This document shows, piece after piece, positions 1 to 11,258 of a DNA stretch of 64,000 nucleotides. The stretch is taken from assembly GCA_937864925.1 (NCBI GenBank), contig CALMFH010000254.1, positions 1 to 64,000 of the forward strand, given 5' to 3'. The notes under the pieces were generated by a model. It ran no database searches, was not told the origin of the DNA, and saw only the letters and a list, made by a program, of their open reading frames with translations. Within the stretch, counting starts at the first letter, position 1. Each line of letters opens with the position of its first letter. The translations under genes were made by a program, and so were the position numbers. Source of the DNA: an uncultured Alphaproteobacteria bacterium (GTDB lineage: Bacteria; Pseudomonadota; Alphaproteobacteria; Rhizobiales; Ancalomicrobiaceae).

Positions 1-1159
<1,159 letters not shown>

Positions 1160-1311
1160 GCAGATACCCCCTGGGCGCGGAGATCCAACGGACTGGCAGG
1201 CGCTTCACATCTAACCGTTTGAAGGTTCCGACAGAAGGGGGACCGAGATCCCGGCGCCATGGTGCCGAGTTCGAGGCCTAGCTCATTCCCGATCCGCCGA
1301 CAAGCACTTCC

Positions 1312-1341
1312 TAGGTATCAGGCCTCCGAACTCTTGGTCAA
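1312..1341 (-). promoter_or_regulatory. Candidate sigma-70 promoter of gltA
   Basis: On the minus strand a TTGACC -35 element (1336-1341) and a TACCTA -10 element (1312-1317) are separated by 18 bases. Transcription would begin near 1305 and leave a leader of about 145 bases before gltA. The rest of the 1160-1469 gap shows no ORF with a convincing ribosome site. The call rests on consensus matching by eye. Confidence 0.4.
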
Positions 1342-1426
1342 AATTGAGGCGAACCAACCGCTTCCCGTGACTGCGAAGTGCTACGTCGCGTCGCAGCATG
1401 GCGCCGGTGCCGGCGATCGCGCCCCC

Positions 1427-1446
1427 CGGGGCGTAGCTACGCCCCG
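1427..1446 (-). terminator. Palindrome downstream of gltX, possible terminator
   Basis: A perfect 20-base palindrome centred on AGCT begins 24 bases after the gltX stop. As RNA it folds into an 8-bp GC-rich stem with a 4-base loop. No U-run follows, so it could be a Rho-independent-like pause site, an mRNA-end stabiliser or a protein-binding palindrome. Confidence 0.4.
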
Positions 1447-1469
1447 CGAGCGGTGGCGTGACGGGCGGC

Positions 1470-2900
1470 TCAGGCCGGCAGCCGATCGGCGAGGCGGGCG
1501 AGGGTCTCGTCGCGAGCGAGGACGGCGAGCACGTCGAAGATGCCCGGCGAGGTCGTCCGGCCGGTCAGAGCGGCACGCAGCGGCTGCGCCGCCTTACCGA
1601 GTTTGAGGCCGGTCTCCTCGGCGTAGGCTCGCACCACGGCCTCGGTCGAGGCCGCCGACCACTCGTCCTCGGAGATCGCCGCCAGACGCGGCGCGAGCGC
1701 GGCAAGCACGGCGAGGCCCGCGGCATCGAGCAGGGCGGCGGCCTTCTCCTCCATCTCCAGCGGGCGCACCGCGTGGATGAATCGGGCGCCGTCGAGGAGC
1801 TCGACCAGCGTCTTGGCGCGTTCCTTGAGACCGGGGAGGGCGGCGCGGATCTTCGCCTCGAGGGGTGCGTCGAGTTTGGCGGCGAGGGCGCGGCCGTCTT
1901 CGGTGTGGGGCAGGAAGGCGAGGAAGGCGGTCCACAACGCGTCGTCCGCGGTGGCGCGCATGTAGTGGCCGTTGAGGTTCTCGAGCTTGGCGAAATCGAA
2001 GCGTGCGGCGCCCTTGTTGACGTCGTGGATGTCGAACCAGGCGATCGCCTGCTCGGTCGAGAAGATCTCGTCGTCGCCGTGGCTCCAGCCGAGGCGGGCG
2101 AGATAGTTGAGGAGCGCCTCCGGCAGGTAGCCCATGGCACGATAGGCGTCGACGCCGAGCGCGCCGTGGCGCTTCGACAGCTTGGCACCGTCCGCCCCGT
2201 GGATCAGCGGGATGTGGGCCCAGGTGGGCACGGACCAGTCCATGGCACGATAGATCCGAGTCTGGCGCGCCGCGTTGGTCAGGTGGTCGTCGCCGCGGAT
2301 GACGTGGGTCACACCCATGTCGTGGTCGTCGACCACGACGGCGAGCATGTAGGTCGGGGTGCCGTCGGAGCGGAGCAGGATGAAGTCGTCGAGCACGTCG
2401 TTGCGGAAGACGACGCGGCCCTGGACGCAATCCTCGATCACCGTTTCGCCTTCGCTCGGCATCTTCAAGCGGATCACCGGTTGCACCCCCGCCGGCGCCT
2501 CGGCCGGGTCGCGATCGCGCCAGCGGCCGTCGTAACGCGGCGGCCGACCCTCCTTCGTCGCGCTCTCGCGCATCTCCTCGAGCTCGGCCGGGCTCGCCCA
2601 GCAGCGGTAGGCTTCGCCACGGGCGAGGAGTTCGTGGGCGATCTCGGCATGGCGGTTCATCCGCGCGAACTGGAAGAGCGGCTCGCCCTCACCCTCGAGG
2701 CCGAGCCACCGCAGACCGTCGAGGATGGCGTCGATCGCCGCGTCGGTGGAACGTTCGCGGTCGGTGTCCTCGATCCGGAGCAGCATCCTGCCGCCGGTGT
2801 GGCGGGCAAAGAGCCAGTTGAACAGCGCCGTGCGCGCGCCACCGATGTGCAGGTAGCCGGTCGGGGAGGGGGCGAAGCGGGTGACGACGGTGTCGGCCAT
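1470..2900 (-). CDS. gltX: Glutamyl-tRNA synthetase
   Basis: Class I aminoacyl-tRNA synthetase charging tRNA-Glu, and probably tRNA-Gln in organisms that use GatCAB. 476 residues, normal for the family. The start [15 protein letters not shown] at 2900 is chosen because the HIGH-class signature (HIGG, residues 18-21) follows at the standard distance; the frame stays open upstream but encodes nothing family-like. The KMSKS equivalent is KLSKR at residues 240-244. The C-terminal anticodon-binding half is complete. The gene is divergent from comEC across a 127-base gap. Alphaproteobacteria often carry two gltX copies; which paralogue this is cannot be told without a tree. Confidence 0.97.
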   Translation of the reverse strand: MADTVVTRFAPSPTGYLHIGGARTALFNWLFARHTGGRMLLRIEDTDRERSTDAAIDAILDGLRWLGLEGEGEPLFQFARMNRHAEIAHELLARGEAYRCWASPAELEEMRESATKEGRPPRYDGRWRDRDPAEAPAGVQPVIRLKMPSEGETVIEDCVQGRVVFRNDVLDDFILLRSDGTPTYMLAVVVDDHDMGVTHVIRGDDHLTNAARQTRIYRAMDWSVPTWAHIPLIHGADGAKLSKRHGALGVDAYRAMGYLPEALLNYLARLGWSHGDDEIFSTEQAIAWFDIHDVNKGAARFDFAKLENLNGHYMRATADDALWTAFLAFLPHTEDGRALAAKLDAPLEAKIRAALPGLKERAKTLVELLDGARFIHAVRPLEMEEKAAALLDAAGLAVLAALAPRLAAISEDEWSAASTEAVVRAYAEETGLKLGKAAQPLRAALTGRTTSPGIFDVLAVLARDETLARLADRLPA

Positions 2901-3027
2901 GGAGCTTGGGTCTCGACGGAAGTTGAGCGGCGTGGGAGGGTGCAACCGAACGTGACGAGGCGTATCGATCGGGAACCGGCGGGTTCCTCTAGCATGGCGA
3001 GGCGCGGAAACCCAAGGGGCGTGAGCG

Positions 3028-5655
3028 GTGAACGGTCGCGCGGGCGAGAGAACCGAAGCGGAGAGCGATCGTCCGATCCGGACGACCGGCGCCGCTCGGC
3101 CGGCGCGCGTCGACCCGGATCGGGCCCTCATGGCACCGGGTCGGGTGGAGCGGCTGCGGCTGCGGCTGGAACTCGTCGGCGAACGCGCCCTCGACGCCGC
3201 CCGGCACGATCTCGACGGCGGGCTCGCCCTACCGGGCCTCGTCGTCGTCTTCGCGCTCGGCATCGCTCTCTATTTCGAACTCCCACGGGAACCGTGGACG
3301 CCGGCGGTGGCGACGGTCGCGGCGATCGCCGTGGCGATCACCCGGGTGCGGCGGCGGACGGGACACGCGGCCCGGATCGCGGCTGCGATCGCCGCGCTGC
3401 TCCTCGGCGTGGCGGCGGCGTCTTTCGAAGCGCGGCGGGTGGCGGCGCCACGGCTCGATCACGAGCGTACCGTCACCGTCGAAGGGCGGGTCGCAGATCT
3501 CGAAGCGACGGCGACCGGCAGCCTCCGCCTCGTCGTCGACGTGAGCCGGATGGAGGGGCGCGGGCTCCTGGCGGAGACGACGCCGCGGCGGATCACCGCG
3601 ACGGTGAGTGCCAAGGGGCAGCGACCCGACGTCGGTGACGGGGTGCGCTTCAAGGCGCGGCTGAAGCCGCCGGAGGGCCCGGTGATGCCGGGCGGCTACG
3701 ACTTTGCCCGGCGGGCGTGGTTCGAGGGGCGGGGCGCGGGCGGCTACGTGCTCGGTCGCGTCACCCCGATCGACCTCGGACCGCCGGGCCGGGGCGATCG
3801 GGTTCTGCAGGCGATCGGTTCGCTGCGGCACACGATCGCCGAGCGCGTACGCGAGAGCCTGCCGGGACCGACCGGGGCGATCGCCGCGGCGCTGATGGTC
3901 GGCGAACAGCGGGCGATCCCGGAAAGCGTCGCCGAACCACTGCGGGCATCCGGACTCACTCACATCGTGTCGATCTCCGGCCTGCACATGGGGCTCGTCG
4001 CGGGCGGCGTCATCGTTGCGATCCGGGCGCTTCTGGCGCTGGTCCCGGCACTGGCGCTGGGGTTTCCGATCAAGAAATGGGCCGCGGCTGCGGCGTTCCT
4101 GGCGGCAACGGTCTATCTGTTGCTGTCGGGTAACCAGGTTGCGGCGCTGCGCTCGCATCTGATGCTGTCGGTGGCGCTGCTCGCGGTGATGGTCGATCGG
4201 CCGGCGATCACCATGCACACCGTGGCGGTCTCGGCGCTGCTCATCCTGGTGGTGGAGCCGTCGGCGGTGATGGAGCCGAGTTTCCGCATGAGCTATCTGG
4301 CGGTGATGGCGCTCGTCGCCGCCTACGATCTCTACCGTCGATGGGCGTCGCGACGACCGGTCCGGGGCGATCGCGGGCTCGCGCGCGGGCTCCTCGGCAG
4401 TGCGGTTCGGCAGGTCGAGGGCTTCGCCTTCTCCTCGCTCGTCGCCGGTCTCGCCACCGCGCCGGTGATCGCCGGTACGTTCTTCCGTGCCGCACCCTAC
4501 TCGATCTTCGCCAACATGGCGGTGCTCCCGGTCACCGGTCTGGTGACCATGCCTGCGGCGGTCGTCGCGGCGCTCGCCATGCCGTTCGGGCTCGATCACC
4601 GGCCGCTGCAGGCGATGGGGCTCGGCGTCGACTGGATGATCGCCGTCGGTCGCTGGGCCGCGGCGCTCCCGGCCGGCGCCGGCCTGATCGGCGCTCCCCA
4701 CCCGGCGGCGATGCCGCTCGGCATGATCGCGGTGCTGTGGCTGTCCGCCTGGAAGAGCCGGCTGCGCCTCCTCGGCCTCTTGCCCGCAGTGACCTCGCTC
4801 GCACTGCTCGTCGCCGGCCCGCGGCCGGACGTCCTGATCGGGCGCCACGGCAGCGCGGTGGCGGTCCGGGCGGCCGACGGTCGGTTGCAGGTGCTCGGCG
4901 GACGCCAGGAACGCTTCGACGTGGCGATCTGGCTCGCCGCCGATCGCGATCCGCGATCGCCGGCCGATCCGACACTCGGCGAGGGGTGGCGCTGCGACGC
5001 CGTCGGCTGCGTTCACCGGACGCCGCGCCCGGACGGTGCCGGACCGCTGTCGTCGCAGGCCGGCCGAGCCGATCCCGCCCCGGCGGCCGGTCCGCCCGGC
5101 CCCGGCGTGACGCCCGGCGATGTCATTTCACAGACCACCGCGACGCAGGACGGGCGGTCGTTCGACGCGAAGACGACCGGTGGCGGCCCGGACCGCGAGC
5201 CGGGGTTCGAGATCGCCGTGGTACGCCACCCGCTCGGCTTCGAGGAGGATTGCCGACGGGCGGCGCTCGTCGTCACCACGCTGATCGCACCACCGGGGTG
5301 CCGCGATCACACCTTGGTCGTCGATCGCCTCGACCTCGCCCGTGGCGGAGCACTGGCACTCGATTTCGTCGGCGCGGATCGCCGCGACGTCCGTATCCGT
5401 ACCAGTCTTCCGGTGCCCGCCCGTCCGTGGACGCCGATCGACCCACGTCTGGCCGAACTCGACCGCGACGCCGCCGAAACCGCCTCGGCGTTCCGCGCGG
5501 GGAATGCCGTCGCGATCGACAGCGCGCGGGACCGCGAGCCGGAGACACCACCGGACGCGCTGGACGACGAACTCTTCCCCGAACCTCAGATCGATCCGGC
5601 GCCATCGTCGAACCGCAGACCACCGGGCGACATCGACGGGTCGGCGCCGCCGTGA
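3028..5655 (+). CDS. comEC: ComEC/Rec2 family competence channel protein
   Basis: Inner-membrane channel thought to pass single-stranded DNA into the cytoplasm during transformation. 875 residues with a GTG start preceded by an AAGGGG Shine-Dalgarno; an ATG at 3130 is an alternative that would remove 34 non-conserved residues. An N-terminal hydrophobic pair and DUF4131-like region (about residues 60-230) precede the ComEC membrane domain. That domain carries the signature [14 protein letters not shown] near residues 308-321 and multiple transmembrane helices to about residue 590. The C-terminal soluble part lacks a recognisable zinc-binding metallo-beta-lactamase motif, as in many alphaproteobacterial ComEC proteins. 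It also holds a Pro/Gly/Ala-rich low-complexity insert around residues 670-730. No other competence genes are in the window. Confidence 0.92.
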   Translation: MNGRAGERTEAESDRPIRTTGAARPARVDPDRALMAPGRVERLRLRLELVGERALDAARHDLDGGLALPGLVVVFALGIALYFELPREPWTPAVATVAAIAVAITRVRRRTGHAARIAAAIAALLLGVAAASFEARRVAAPRLDHERTVTVEGRVADLEATATGSLRLVVDVSRMEGRGLLAETTPRRITATVSAKGQRPDVGDGVRFKARLKPPEGPVMPGGYDFARRAWFEGRGAGGYVLGRVTPIDLGPPGRGDRVLQAIGSLRHTIAERVRESLPGPTGAIAAALMVGEQRAIPESVAEPLRASGLTHIVSISGLHMGLVAGGVIVAIRALLALVPALALGFPIKKWAAAAAFLAATVYLLLSGNQVAALRSHLMLSVALLAVMVDRPAITMHTVAVSALLILVVEPSAVMEPSFRMSYLAVMALVAAYDLYRRWASRRPVRGDRGLARGLLGSAVRQVEGFAFSSLVAGLATAPVIAGTFFRAAPYSIFANMAVLPVTGLVTMPAAVVAALAMPFGLDHRPLQAMGLGVDWMIAVGRWAAALPAGAGLIGAPHPAAMPLGMIAVLWLSAWKSRLRLLGLLPAVTSLALLVAGPRPDVLIGRHGSAVAVRAADGRLQVLGGRQERFDVAIWLAADRDPRSPADPTLGEGWRCDAVGCVHRTPRPDGAGPLSSQAGRADPAPAAGPPGPGVTPGDVISQTTATQDGRSFDAKTTGGGPDREPGFEIAVVRHPLGFEEDCRRAALVVTTLIAPPGCRDHTLVVDRLDLARGGALALDFVGADRRDVRIRTSLPVPARPWTPIDPRLAELDRDAAETASAFRAGNAVAIDSARDREPETPPDALDDELFPEPQIDPAPSSNRRPPGDIDGSAPP

Positions 5656-5707
5656 CGGGCCACCCTGCGGCGTCACGGCAGGCCACCACGCGGACAGCGG
5701 GCGAGCC

Positions 5708-6421
5708 TCAGTAGCGGCGGATGAGGCCGACGAGACGCCCCTGCACCTTGACCCGGTCGGGCCCGAAGATCCTGGTCTCGTAGGCCGGATTGGCCGCTTC
5801 GAGGGCGATCGAGGCGCCACGCTTCCTCAGCCGCTTCAACGTCGCCTCCTCTTCGTCGACGAGCGCCACGACGATGTCGCCGCTGTCGGCATGGTCGGAG
5901 CGCCGGATCACCACCGTGTCGCCATCGAGAATGCCGGCCTCGATCATCGAATCACCGCGCACCTCGAGGGCGAAGTGCTCGCCGCCGCCGATGAGGTCCA
6001 TCGGCACCGGGATGGCGTGGGTGTAGTTCTGGATCGCCGAGATCGGCGTGCCGGCGGCGATGCGGCCCATCACCGGGATCGAGATCACCTCGGCGCGTTC
6101 CTCGCCACCGGCCGGAACCGTGCGCGGCTTGCCGAGGCTGCCCTCGATGACCGACGGCGCGAACCCCTTGGCCGTCCGGCCGGTCGAGGCGAGGCCCGGG
6201 GCGACCGACTCCGGTAGCCGCACCACCTCGAGTGCTCGCGCCCGATTGGGCAGGCGACGAATGAACCCACGCTCCTCCAGCGCCGTGATCAGGCGATGGA
6301 TGCCCGACTTGGAGCGGAGATCGAGCGCATCCTTCATCTCGTCGAAGGAGGGGGGCACCCCCGTCTCCTTGAGCCTCTCGTGAATGAACATCAGCAGCTC
6401 GTACTGCTTGCGCGTCAGCAT
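5708..6421 (-). CDS. lexA: SOS repressor LexA
   Basis: Transcriptional repressor of the SOS regulon; RecA-stimulated self-cleavage inactivates it after DNA damage. 237 residues starting [10 protein letters not shown]. The N-terminal winged helix-turn-helix spans residues 1-65. The cleavage bond is Ala123-Gly124 (GRIAAG), the catalytic serine is Ser158 in RGDSM, and the general base is Lys196 in EEATLKR, so the peptidase is intact. The frame is open upstream to an ATG at 6574, but that extension is not LexA-like and the chosen start matches the family. The gene is convergent with comEC and lies downstream of moeA. A LexA operator sits 182 bases upstream, so autoregulation is expected. Confidence 0.97.
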   Translation of the reverse strand: MLTRKQYELLMFIHERLKETGVPPSFDEMKDALDLRSKSGIHRLITALEERGFIRRLPNRARALEVVRLPESVAPGLASTGRTAKGFAPSVIEGSLGKPRTVPAGGEERAEVISIPVMGRIAAGTPISAIQNYTHAIPVPMDLIGGGEHFALEVRGDSMIEAGILDGDTVVIRRSDHADSGDIVVALVDEEEATLKRLRKRGASIALEAANPAYETRIFGPDRVKVQGRLVGLIRRY

Positions 6422-6905
6422 CGGCTCGACACCTCGTCGGTCCCGGTGTGACGGGACACACCGCGGAGCAGGATCGCCAGAAGAACACGACCATCCGCAT
6501 GCCCCGGCACGCGAAGGTCGCATGTACAGCATCGGTGCCTTACCCCGCCACGGTGGAAAGGGCCGACTCGACACAAGTACAAATCACGAACTCAACCTAC
6601 ACGTTCTCCGGATGTTCCGCAAGCGAAGCCGAGAACAAAACGGGCATGAGCTCGGCGAAGACCGTGGTCCGACAGGGGCGATCGGTGCGGGCGATCGGAG
6701 AGAGACGATCGGGATGTGCCGTCTCGGGCGCAGCCGCGGTCGGGTGCCGGTCGCCGTGTGGGAATGCCGGGGTGCGGCCGGGAGGCCGGCGGCGTCTCGG
6801 GATCGCTCCGGAGGGGGCGGTCGCTCCCGTATCGGGGCGATCGCGGTCACCGACGGAAGGCGGGTTCCGGCAGAACCGGCGCCCGGGGCGGTGTCGCGTC
6901 GGTGC
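6422..6905. other. 484-base non-coding region between lexA and moeA
   Basis: This is the lexA upstream region and the moeA downstream region. It contains the LexA operator at 6603-6617 and a less GC-rich stretch around 6570-6620 suitable for a promoter. Frames are open here on both strands, but none has a ribosome site or recognisable protein. No clear moeA terminator was found beyond a weak 5-bp inverted repeat near 6868. Confidence 0.6.
6603..6617. promoter_or_regulatory. LexA operator (SOS box) of lexA
   Basis: A perfect alphaproteobacterial SOS box: GTTC, seven bases, GTTC. It reads in direct orientation on the plus strand, 182 bases upstream of the lexA start codon. The consensus GTTC-N7-GTTC is established for Rhizobium, Caulobacter and Rhodobacter LexA. 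The position implies a lexA leader of more than 100 bases. Confidence 0.85.
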
Positions 6906-8114
6906 TCAGGGGAAGCGGATGAAGCGGCAGGGTTCGCCGGCGATCGCCGCCGGGGCATGGGGCGGGCGGACGATCAGGCCGTCGGTGGCGGCGAAGCGGG
7001 TGAGGAGGGAGCTGTCCTGGAGATCCGCCGGCACGGCGACGAGGCGGCCGGCGTCGTCGAGGACGAGACGGGCGCGCAGATAGTCCTGGCGCAGGTCGTT
7101 GGCGGCGAGGTCGCGGCCGAGCGCCACCAACTCCTCGCGCGGCGCCGGGTCGGGCTCGCCGGCGAGGGCGCGGACGAGGGGTGCCAGGAAGAGCAGCGCG
7201 CAGACCAGGGCCGAGGCCGGATTACCCGGCAGGCCGACGATGCGCGTCGCACCGCGGCGGCCGAACATCAGTGGCTTGCCCGGCCGCATGGCGAGTTTCC
7301 AGAAGCCGAATTCGACGCCGCAGGTGGCGAGCGCGGCATGGACGTGATCGTGGTCGCCGACCGAGGCGCCGCCGATGGTGACGAGGGCGTCGACACCACC
7401 GTCGAAGGCGGCGCGCATGGCGGCGACGGTGGCGTCGAAATCGTCGCGGACGATGCCGAGGTCGACCGCCTCGCCGCCGACCGTCTCGATCAGTGCGGTG
7501 ACCGCATAGCCGTTGGAGGCGACGATCTGATCCGGCCCGAGGTCACCCCCCGGCGGTACGAGTTCGTCGCCGGTGGCCAGTACGGCGATGCGCGGGCGGC
7601 GGCGTACCGTCACTTCGGCATGGTTCATCGCGGCGACGAGGCCGAGGTTGGTGAAGCCGAGTCGCGTTCCCGCGGTCAGGCCGACATCGCCGGTGCGGAA
7701 GTCGACACCGGCGGCGCGGACGTGGCGGCCGGGCCTGGCCGCCTCGCCGAAGGTGACGAGGTCGCCATCGCGCGTGGCGTATTCCTGCATGACGACGCAG
7801 TCGGCGCCGGCGGGCATCGGTGCGCCGGTGAAGATGCGCACGCAGGAACCGGGCGGGACCGCGCCTTCGAAGCTGCGGCCGGCAGCGGCTTCGCCGACGA
7901 CGGACAGGCGGGCGCCGGCCTCCGCCGCATCGGCGGCGCGGAGTGCCCAGCCGTCCATGGCGGCGGCGGCGAAGGGTGGCTGGGTGCGGCGAGCGGCGAG
8001 ATCGGCGGCGAGCACCCGGCCGCGGGCGCCGGTGATCGGCACGATCTCGGGTTCGGTCGCCACGATGCCTTCGAGGACGGCGGCGAGCGCCACGTCGACC
8101 GGGGTCAGCGCCAT
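6906..8114 (-). CDS. moeA: Molybdopterin molybdenumtransferase MoeA
   Basis: Inserts molybdenum into adenylylated molybdopterin in the last step of molybdenum-cofactor synthesis. 402 residues, the usual length. Family signatures include the N-terminal SMDGWA-type motif (AAMDGWALR near residue 53), TGDELV, the MoCF-binding TIGGASVGDHD and LPGNPASA near residue 305, and a C-terminal beta-barrel domain. The start lies 4 bases from the stop of moaC, so the two are one transcription unit. The chain trpG-trpD-trpC-moaC-moeA followed by lexA is a standard Hyphomicrobiales arrangement. Confidence 0.96.
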   Translation of the reverse strand: MALTPVDVALAAVLEGIVATEPEIVPITGARGRVLAADLAARRTQPPFAAAAMDGWALRAADAAEAGARLSVVGEAAAGRSFEGAVPPGSCVRIFTGAPMPAGADCVVMQEYATRDGDLVTFGEAARPGRHVRAAGVDFRTGDVGLTAGTRLGFTNLGLVAAMNHAEVTVRRRPRIAVLATGDELVPPGGDLGPDQIVASNGYAVTALIETVGGEAVDLGIVRDDFDATVAAMRAAFDGGVDALVTIGGASVGDHDHVHAALATCGVEFGFWKLAMRPGKPLMFGRRGATRIVGLPGNPASALVCALLFLAPLVRALAGEPDPAPREELVALGRDLAANDLRQDYLRARLVLDDAGRLVAVPADLQDSSLLTRFAATDGLIVRPPHAPAAIAGEPCRFIRFP

Positions 8115-8118
8115 CGCC

Positions 8119-8604
8119 TCACTCCGCCTTCCATTCGCCGGACTTGCCGCCGGACTTCTCGATCAGTCGGATGCTGCCGATCACCATGCCGCGATCGACC
8201 GCCTTGGCCATGTCGTAGACGGTGAGAGCGGCGACCGAGACGGCGGTGAGCGCCTCCATCTCCACCCCGGTCTGGCCGGTGACGCGGGCGAGGGCGCGCA
8301 GGCGCAGGCCGGGCAGGGCCTCGTCGACCTCGACGTCGAGCGTCACCTTGGTCAGGAGCAGGGGGTGGCAGAGCGGGATCAACTCGTGCGTCTTCTTCGC
8401 CGCCATGATGCCGGCGATGCGCGCCGTGGCGATCACGTCGCCCTTCTTGGCGAGACCGTCGCGGATCAGTGCGAGCGTCGCCGGCAGCATCGTCACCGAG
8501 CCTTCGGCGATCGCGGTGCGGCTGGTCACAGCCTTTTCGCCGACGTCGACCATATGGGCGGCGCCGGCGTCGTCGAGATGGGTGAGGCGAGGGCTCTCGG
8601 ACAT
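8119..8604 (-). CDS. moaC: Cyclic pyranopterin monophosphate synthase MoaC
   Basis: Converts 3',8-cyclo-7,8-dihydroguanosine triphosphate, the product of MoaA, to cyclic pyranopterin monophosphate in the first stage of molybdenum-cofactor synthesis. 161 residues, full length. Visible family motifs are [17 protein letters not shown] at the N-terminus, IPLCHPL near residue 75 and [20 protein letters not shown] near residue 115. Spacing to trpC upstream is one base and to moeA downstream four bases, which indicates tight co-translation. moaA is not in the window. Confidence 0.96.
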   Translation of the reverse strand: MSESPRLTHLDDAGAAHMVDVGEKAVTSRTAIAEGSVTMLPATLALIRDGLAKKGDVIATARIAGIMAAKKTHELIPLCHPLLLTKVTLDVEVDEALPGLRLRALARVTGQTGVEMEALTAVSVAALTVYDMAKAVDRGMVIGSIRLIEKSGGKSGEWKAE

Positions 8605-8605
8605 G

Positions 8606-9400
8606 TCAGGCCTTCGCCAGCAGAGTGCGGGTGGCGGCGGTGACGTCGGCCTGGCGCATCAGGCTCTCGCCGACCAGGAAGGTGGAGATGCCGACGCGCT
8701 CCAGTCGAGCGCAGTCATCCGAGGTGAAGATGCCGCTCTCGCCGACCAGCAGGCGATCGGCCGGCACCATCGCCGCCAACCGTTCGGAGGTCTCGAGCGA
8801 CACCTCGAAGGTCTTGAGGTTACGGTTGTTGATGCCGATCATCGGGGACGACAGGCGGAGCGCCCGCTCGGTCTCCACTTCGTCGTGGACCTCGACGAGG
8901 ACATCCATGCCGAGCTCGAAGGCGGCGTCTTCGAGCGCGTTCGCCTCGTCGTCGGTGAGCGAGGCCATGATGATCAGGATGCAGTCGGCACCCCAGGCGC
9001 GGGCCTCCAGCACCTGATAGGGCTCGAACAGGAAGTCCTTGCGTAGGCAGGGCAGGGCACAGGCGTCGCGTGCGGCGCCGAGGTATTCCGGCGCACCCTG
9101 GAACGACGGGGTGTCGGTGAGGACCGACAGGCAGGCGGCGCCACCGGCCTCGTAGGCACGAGCGAGGCTCGGCGGATCGAAGTCGGCCCGGATCAGGCCC
9201 TTGGACGGGCTCGCCTTCTTGATCTCGGCGATGAGACCGCGTGCGCCTGCGGCCTGCTTCGCCCGGAGTGCGGCGAGGAAGCCGCGCGGCGAGGAGACGC
9301 CGGCGATGCGGGCGCGCAGATCGGCTTCGGAGACCTTCGCCTTGGCGGCGGCGATCTCGGCGCGCTTGTAGAGTTCGATCTTCTTCAGGATGTCGGCCAT
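8606..9400 (-). CDS. trpC: Indole-3-glycerol phosphate synthase
   Basis: TIM-barrel enzyme that cyclises CdRP to indole-3-glycerol phosphate in tryptophan synthesis. 264 residues from [13 protein letters not shown]; the open frame runs further upstream into trpD sequence, but this start gives the standard length and lies 7 bases after trpD. Signatures seen are [10 protein letters not shown] near residue 53, CLRKDF near residue 107, and the C-terminal phosphate-binding strands GINNRNL and VGESGI. It is monofunctional, without a fused TrpF. Confidence 0.96.
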   Translation of the reverse strand: MADILKKIELYKRAEIAAAKAKVSEADLRARIAGVSSPRGFLAALRAKQAAGARGLIAEIKKASPSKGLIRADFDPPSLARAYEAGGAACLSVLTDTPSFQGAPEYLGAARDACALPCLRKDFLFEPYQVLEARAWGADCILIIMASLTDDEANALEDAAFELGMDVLVEVHDEVETERALRLSSPMIGINNRNLKTFEVSLETSERLAAMVPADRLLVGESGIFTSDDCARLERVGISTFLVGESLMRQADVTAATRTLLAKA

Positions 9401-9407
9401 CGCGCCC

Positions 9408-10421
9408 TCAGGAATTCGACACGTCGACCAGAGCGGCGAGCCGGGCACGGGCGCTGCCGTCGTCGATCGCCGTGGCCGCCTGCGCCACGCCATCGGCGAG
9501 GGTGGCGGCGCGACCGGCGACGACCAGCGTCGCGCCGGCATTCATCAGCACGATGTCGCGATAGGCGGAGGGGGTGCCGTCGAGAACCGACCGCATCGCC
9601 GTGGCATTGAAGGCGGCGTCGCCGCCGAGCAACGCTTCGATCGGATGGCGGGCGAGGCCGACCGATTCGGGGGCGACGACGAAGGTGGTGATCTTGCCGT
9701 CCTTCAACTCGGCGACATGTGTCTCTCCGGTGACGGTGATCTCGTCGAGACCGTCGGAGCCGTGGACGATCCAGGCCGAAGTGGTGCCGAGGTTGGCCAA
9801 CACGCGGGCGATCGGTTCGACCCAGGCGCGGGCGAAGACGCCGGTCATCTGTCGTCTGACGCCGGCCGGATTGGACAGCGGCCCGAGCAGGTTGAAGGCG
9901 GTGCGGGTACCGAGTTCGACGCGTGCCGGCCCGACGTGCTTCATCGCGGTGTGATGGGCCGGGGCGAACATGAAGCCGACGCCCGCCTCGCGCACACAGC
10001 GGGCGATCTTCTCCGGGTCGATGTCGATCCTGACGCCGAGCGCCATCAGCACATCCGCGGCGCCGGACTTGGAGGAGAGTGCCCGGTTGCCGTGCTTGGC
10101 CACCGGCACGCCGCAGGCGGCGACGACGAAGGCCGACGCGGTGGAGACGTTGTAGGAGCCCGAGCCGTCGCCGCCGGTGCCGACGATGTCGACGGCATCG
10201 GCGGGGGCGGCGACGCGCAGCATCTTCTCGCGCATCACCTCGACCGCGCCGGTGATCTCGTCGACGGTCTCGCCGCGAACCCGCAGCGCCATCAGGAAAC
10301 CGCCGATCTGGGCCGGGGTGGCGGCACCCGACATCATGATGTCGAAGGCGGTGCGGGCCTCGTCACGGGTCAGCGCCGCGCCGGTGGCGGCCTTGCCGAT
10401 CAGCGCCTTGAGGTCGGTCAT
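9408..10421 (-). CDS. trpD: Anthranilate phosphoribosyltransferase
   Basis: Transfers the phosphoribosyl group of PRPP to anthranilate, the second committed step of tryptophan synthesis. 337 residues from [14 protein letters not shown]. The PRPP-binding glycine-rich loop [14 protein letters not shown] lies near residue 80, with [15 protein letters not shown] and [11 protein letters not shown] downstream, all typical of TrpD. The first methionine consistent with the family was chosen over an upstream extension that overlaps trpG sequence. It is separated from trpG by 50 bases. Confidence 0.96.
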   Translation of the reverse strand: MTDLKALIGKAATGAALTRDEARTAFDIMMSGAATPAQIGGFLMALRVRGETVDEITGAVEVMREKMLRVAAPADAVDIVGTGGDGSGSYNVSTASAFVVAACGVPVAKHGNRALSSKSGAADVLMALGVRIDIDPEKIARCVREAGVGFMFAPAHHTAMKHVGPARVELGTRTAFNLLGPLSNPAGVRRQMTGVFARAWVEPIARVLANLGTTSAWIVHGSDGLDEITVTGETHVAELKDGKITTFVVAPESVGLARHPIEALLGGDAAFNATAMRSVLDGTPSAYRDIVLMNAGATLVVAGRAATLADGVAQAATAIDDGSARARLAALVDVSNS

Positions 10422-10471
10422 CGGGAAACTCCGGGAAATCGGTCGGCCCGTGGACGCGGGCGGGGAGGGTG

Positions 10472-11077
10472 TCAGGCCGCGGCGCGGTCGCGACGGGTGT
10501 CGTTGAAGTCGCGGGCGATCTCGAGGAAGTTGCGGATGATGGCGTGGCCGTTCTCCGAGGCGATCGACTCGGGATGGAACTGGACGCCGTGGACCGGATG
10601 CTCGAGGTGCATCTGCCCCATGATCAGTCCGTCTTCCGACCACGCCACCGGCGAGAGGCAGGACGGCAGGGTGGAGCGCTCGACGATCAGCGAGTGATAG
10701 CGGGTGCCGGTGAACTCGCGGTTCAGGCCGCGGAAGAGGCCACGGCCATCGTGGGAGATGGTCGAGGTCTTGCCGTGCATCAGGTGCGGGGCGCGGATCA
10801 CCCGACCGCCATAGGCCTGTCCGATCGCCTGATGGCCGAGGCAGACGCCGAAGATCGGGATGCGGGCGCCGAGGCGCTCGATCGTCTCCACACAGATGCC
10901 GGCTTCCGTCGGGGTGCAGGGGCCGGGCGAGAGAATGATCCCCTCCGGATCGAGCTTCGCGACCTCGTCGACGGTCATCTTGTCGTTGCGCACGACCTTC
11001 ATCACCGCGCCTTCCTCGCCGATGTAGTGGACGAGGTTGAAGGTGAAGCTGTCGTAATTGTCGACGACCAGGAACAT
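10472..11077 (-). CDS. trpG: Anthranilate synthase component II (glutamine amidotransferase)
   Basis: Class I glutamine amidotransferase supplying ammonia to TrpE. 201 residues. The nucleophile is Cys79 in [11 protein letters not shown]; the His/Glu pair is in VQFHPES near the C-terminus. The oxyanion region [11 protein letters not shown] is present. The start [11 protein letters not shown] is the family start. It is the first gene of the trpG-trpD-trpC-moaC-moeA unit and is preceded by a good promoter candidate. Here it is separated from its partner trpE by two unrelated genes. Confidence 0.96.
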   Translation of the reverse strand: MFLVVDNYDSFTFNLVHYIGEEGAVMKVVRNDKMTVDEVAKLDPEGIILSPGPCTPTEAGICVETIERLGARIPIFGVCLGHQAIGQAYGGRVIRAPHLMHGKTSTISHDGRGLFRGLNREFTGTRYHSLIVERSTLPSCLSPVAWSEDGLIMGQMHLEHPVHGVQFHPESIASENGHAIIRNFLEIARDFNDTRRDRAAA

Positions 11078-11110
11078 GGGACCCGCGCCTTCCGGTTTTC
11101 CGAGGCGTCA

Positions 11111-11139
11111 GAGATAGCGGGCGAGGGGGCTTTTGTCAC
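11111..11139 (-). promoter_or_regulatory. Candidate sigma-70 promoter of the trpGDC-moaC-moeA operon
   Basis: On the minus strand a GTGACA -35 element (11134-11139) is followed after exactly 17 bases by TATCTC (11111-11116). Transcription would start about 27 bases before the trpG ATG, too short for a TRAP- or leader-peptide-type attenuator. The -35 match is strong and the -10 match is moderate. Confidence 0.45.
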
Positions 11140-11258
11140 GCGCGGGCGGGTGCGACGACGCGCGCTCGGCGACGCGCTCGGCATTCCTCCGGAGGCGCGA
11201 TCGCCGCGAACCTGCTAGGGTGGCGTTGCCGGCACTCCGTCGGCGGCGAGGTGAGCCG

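Noticed and set aside
5128-5820. Minus-strand frame overlapping the comEC and lexA ends
   Set aside because: Shadow of the comEC C-terminal low-complexity region; the convergent comEC and lexA stops fit a normal 52-base spacer.
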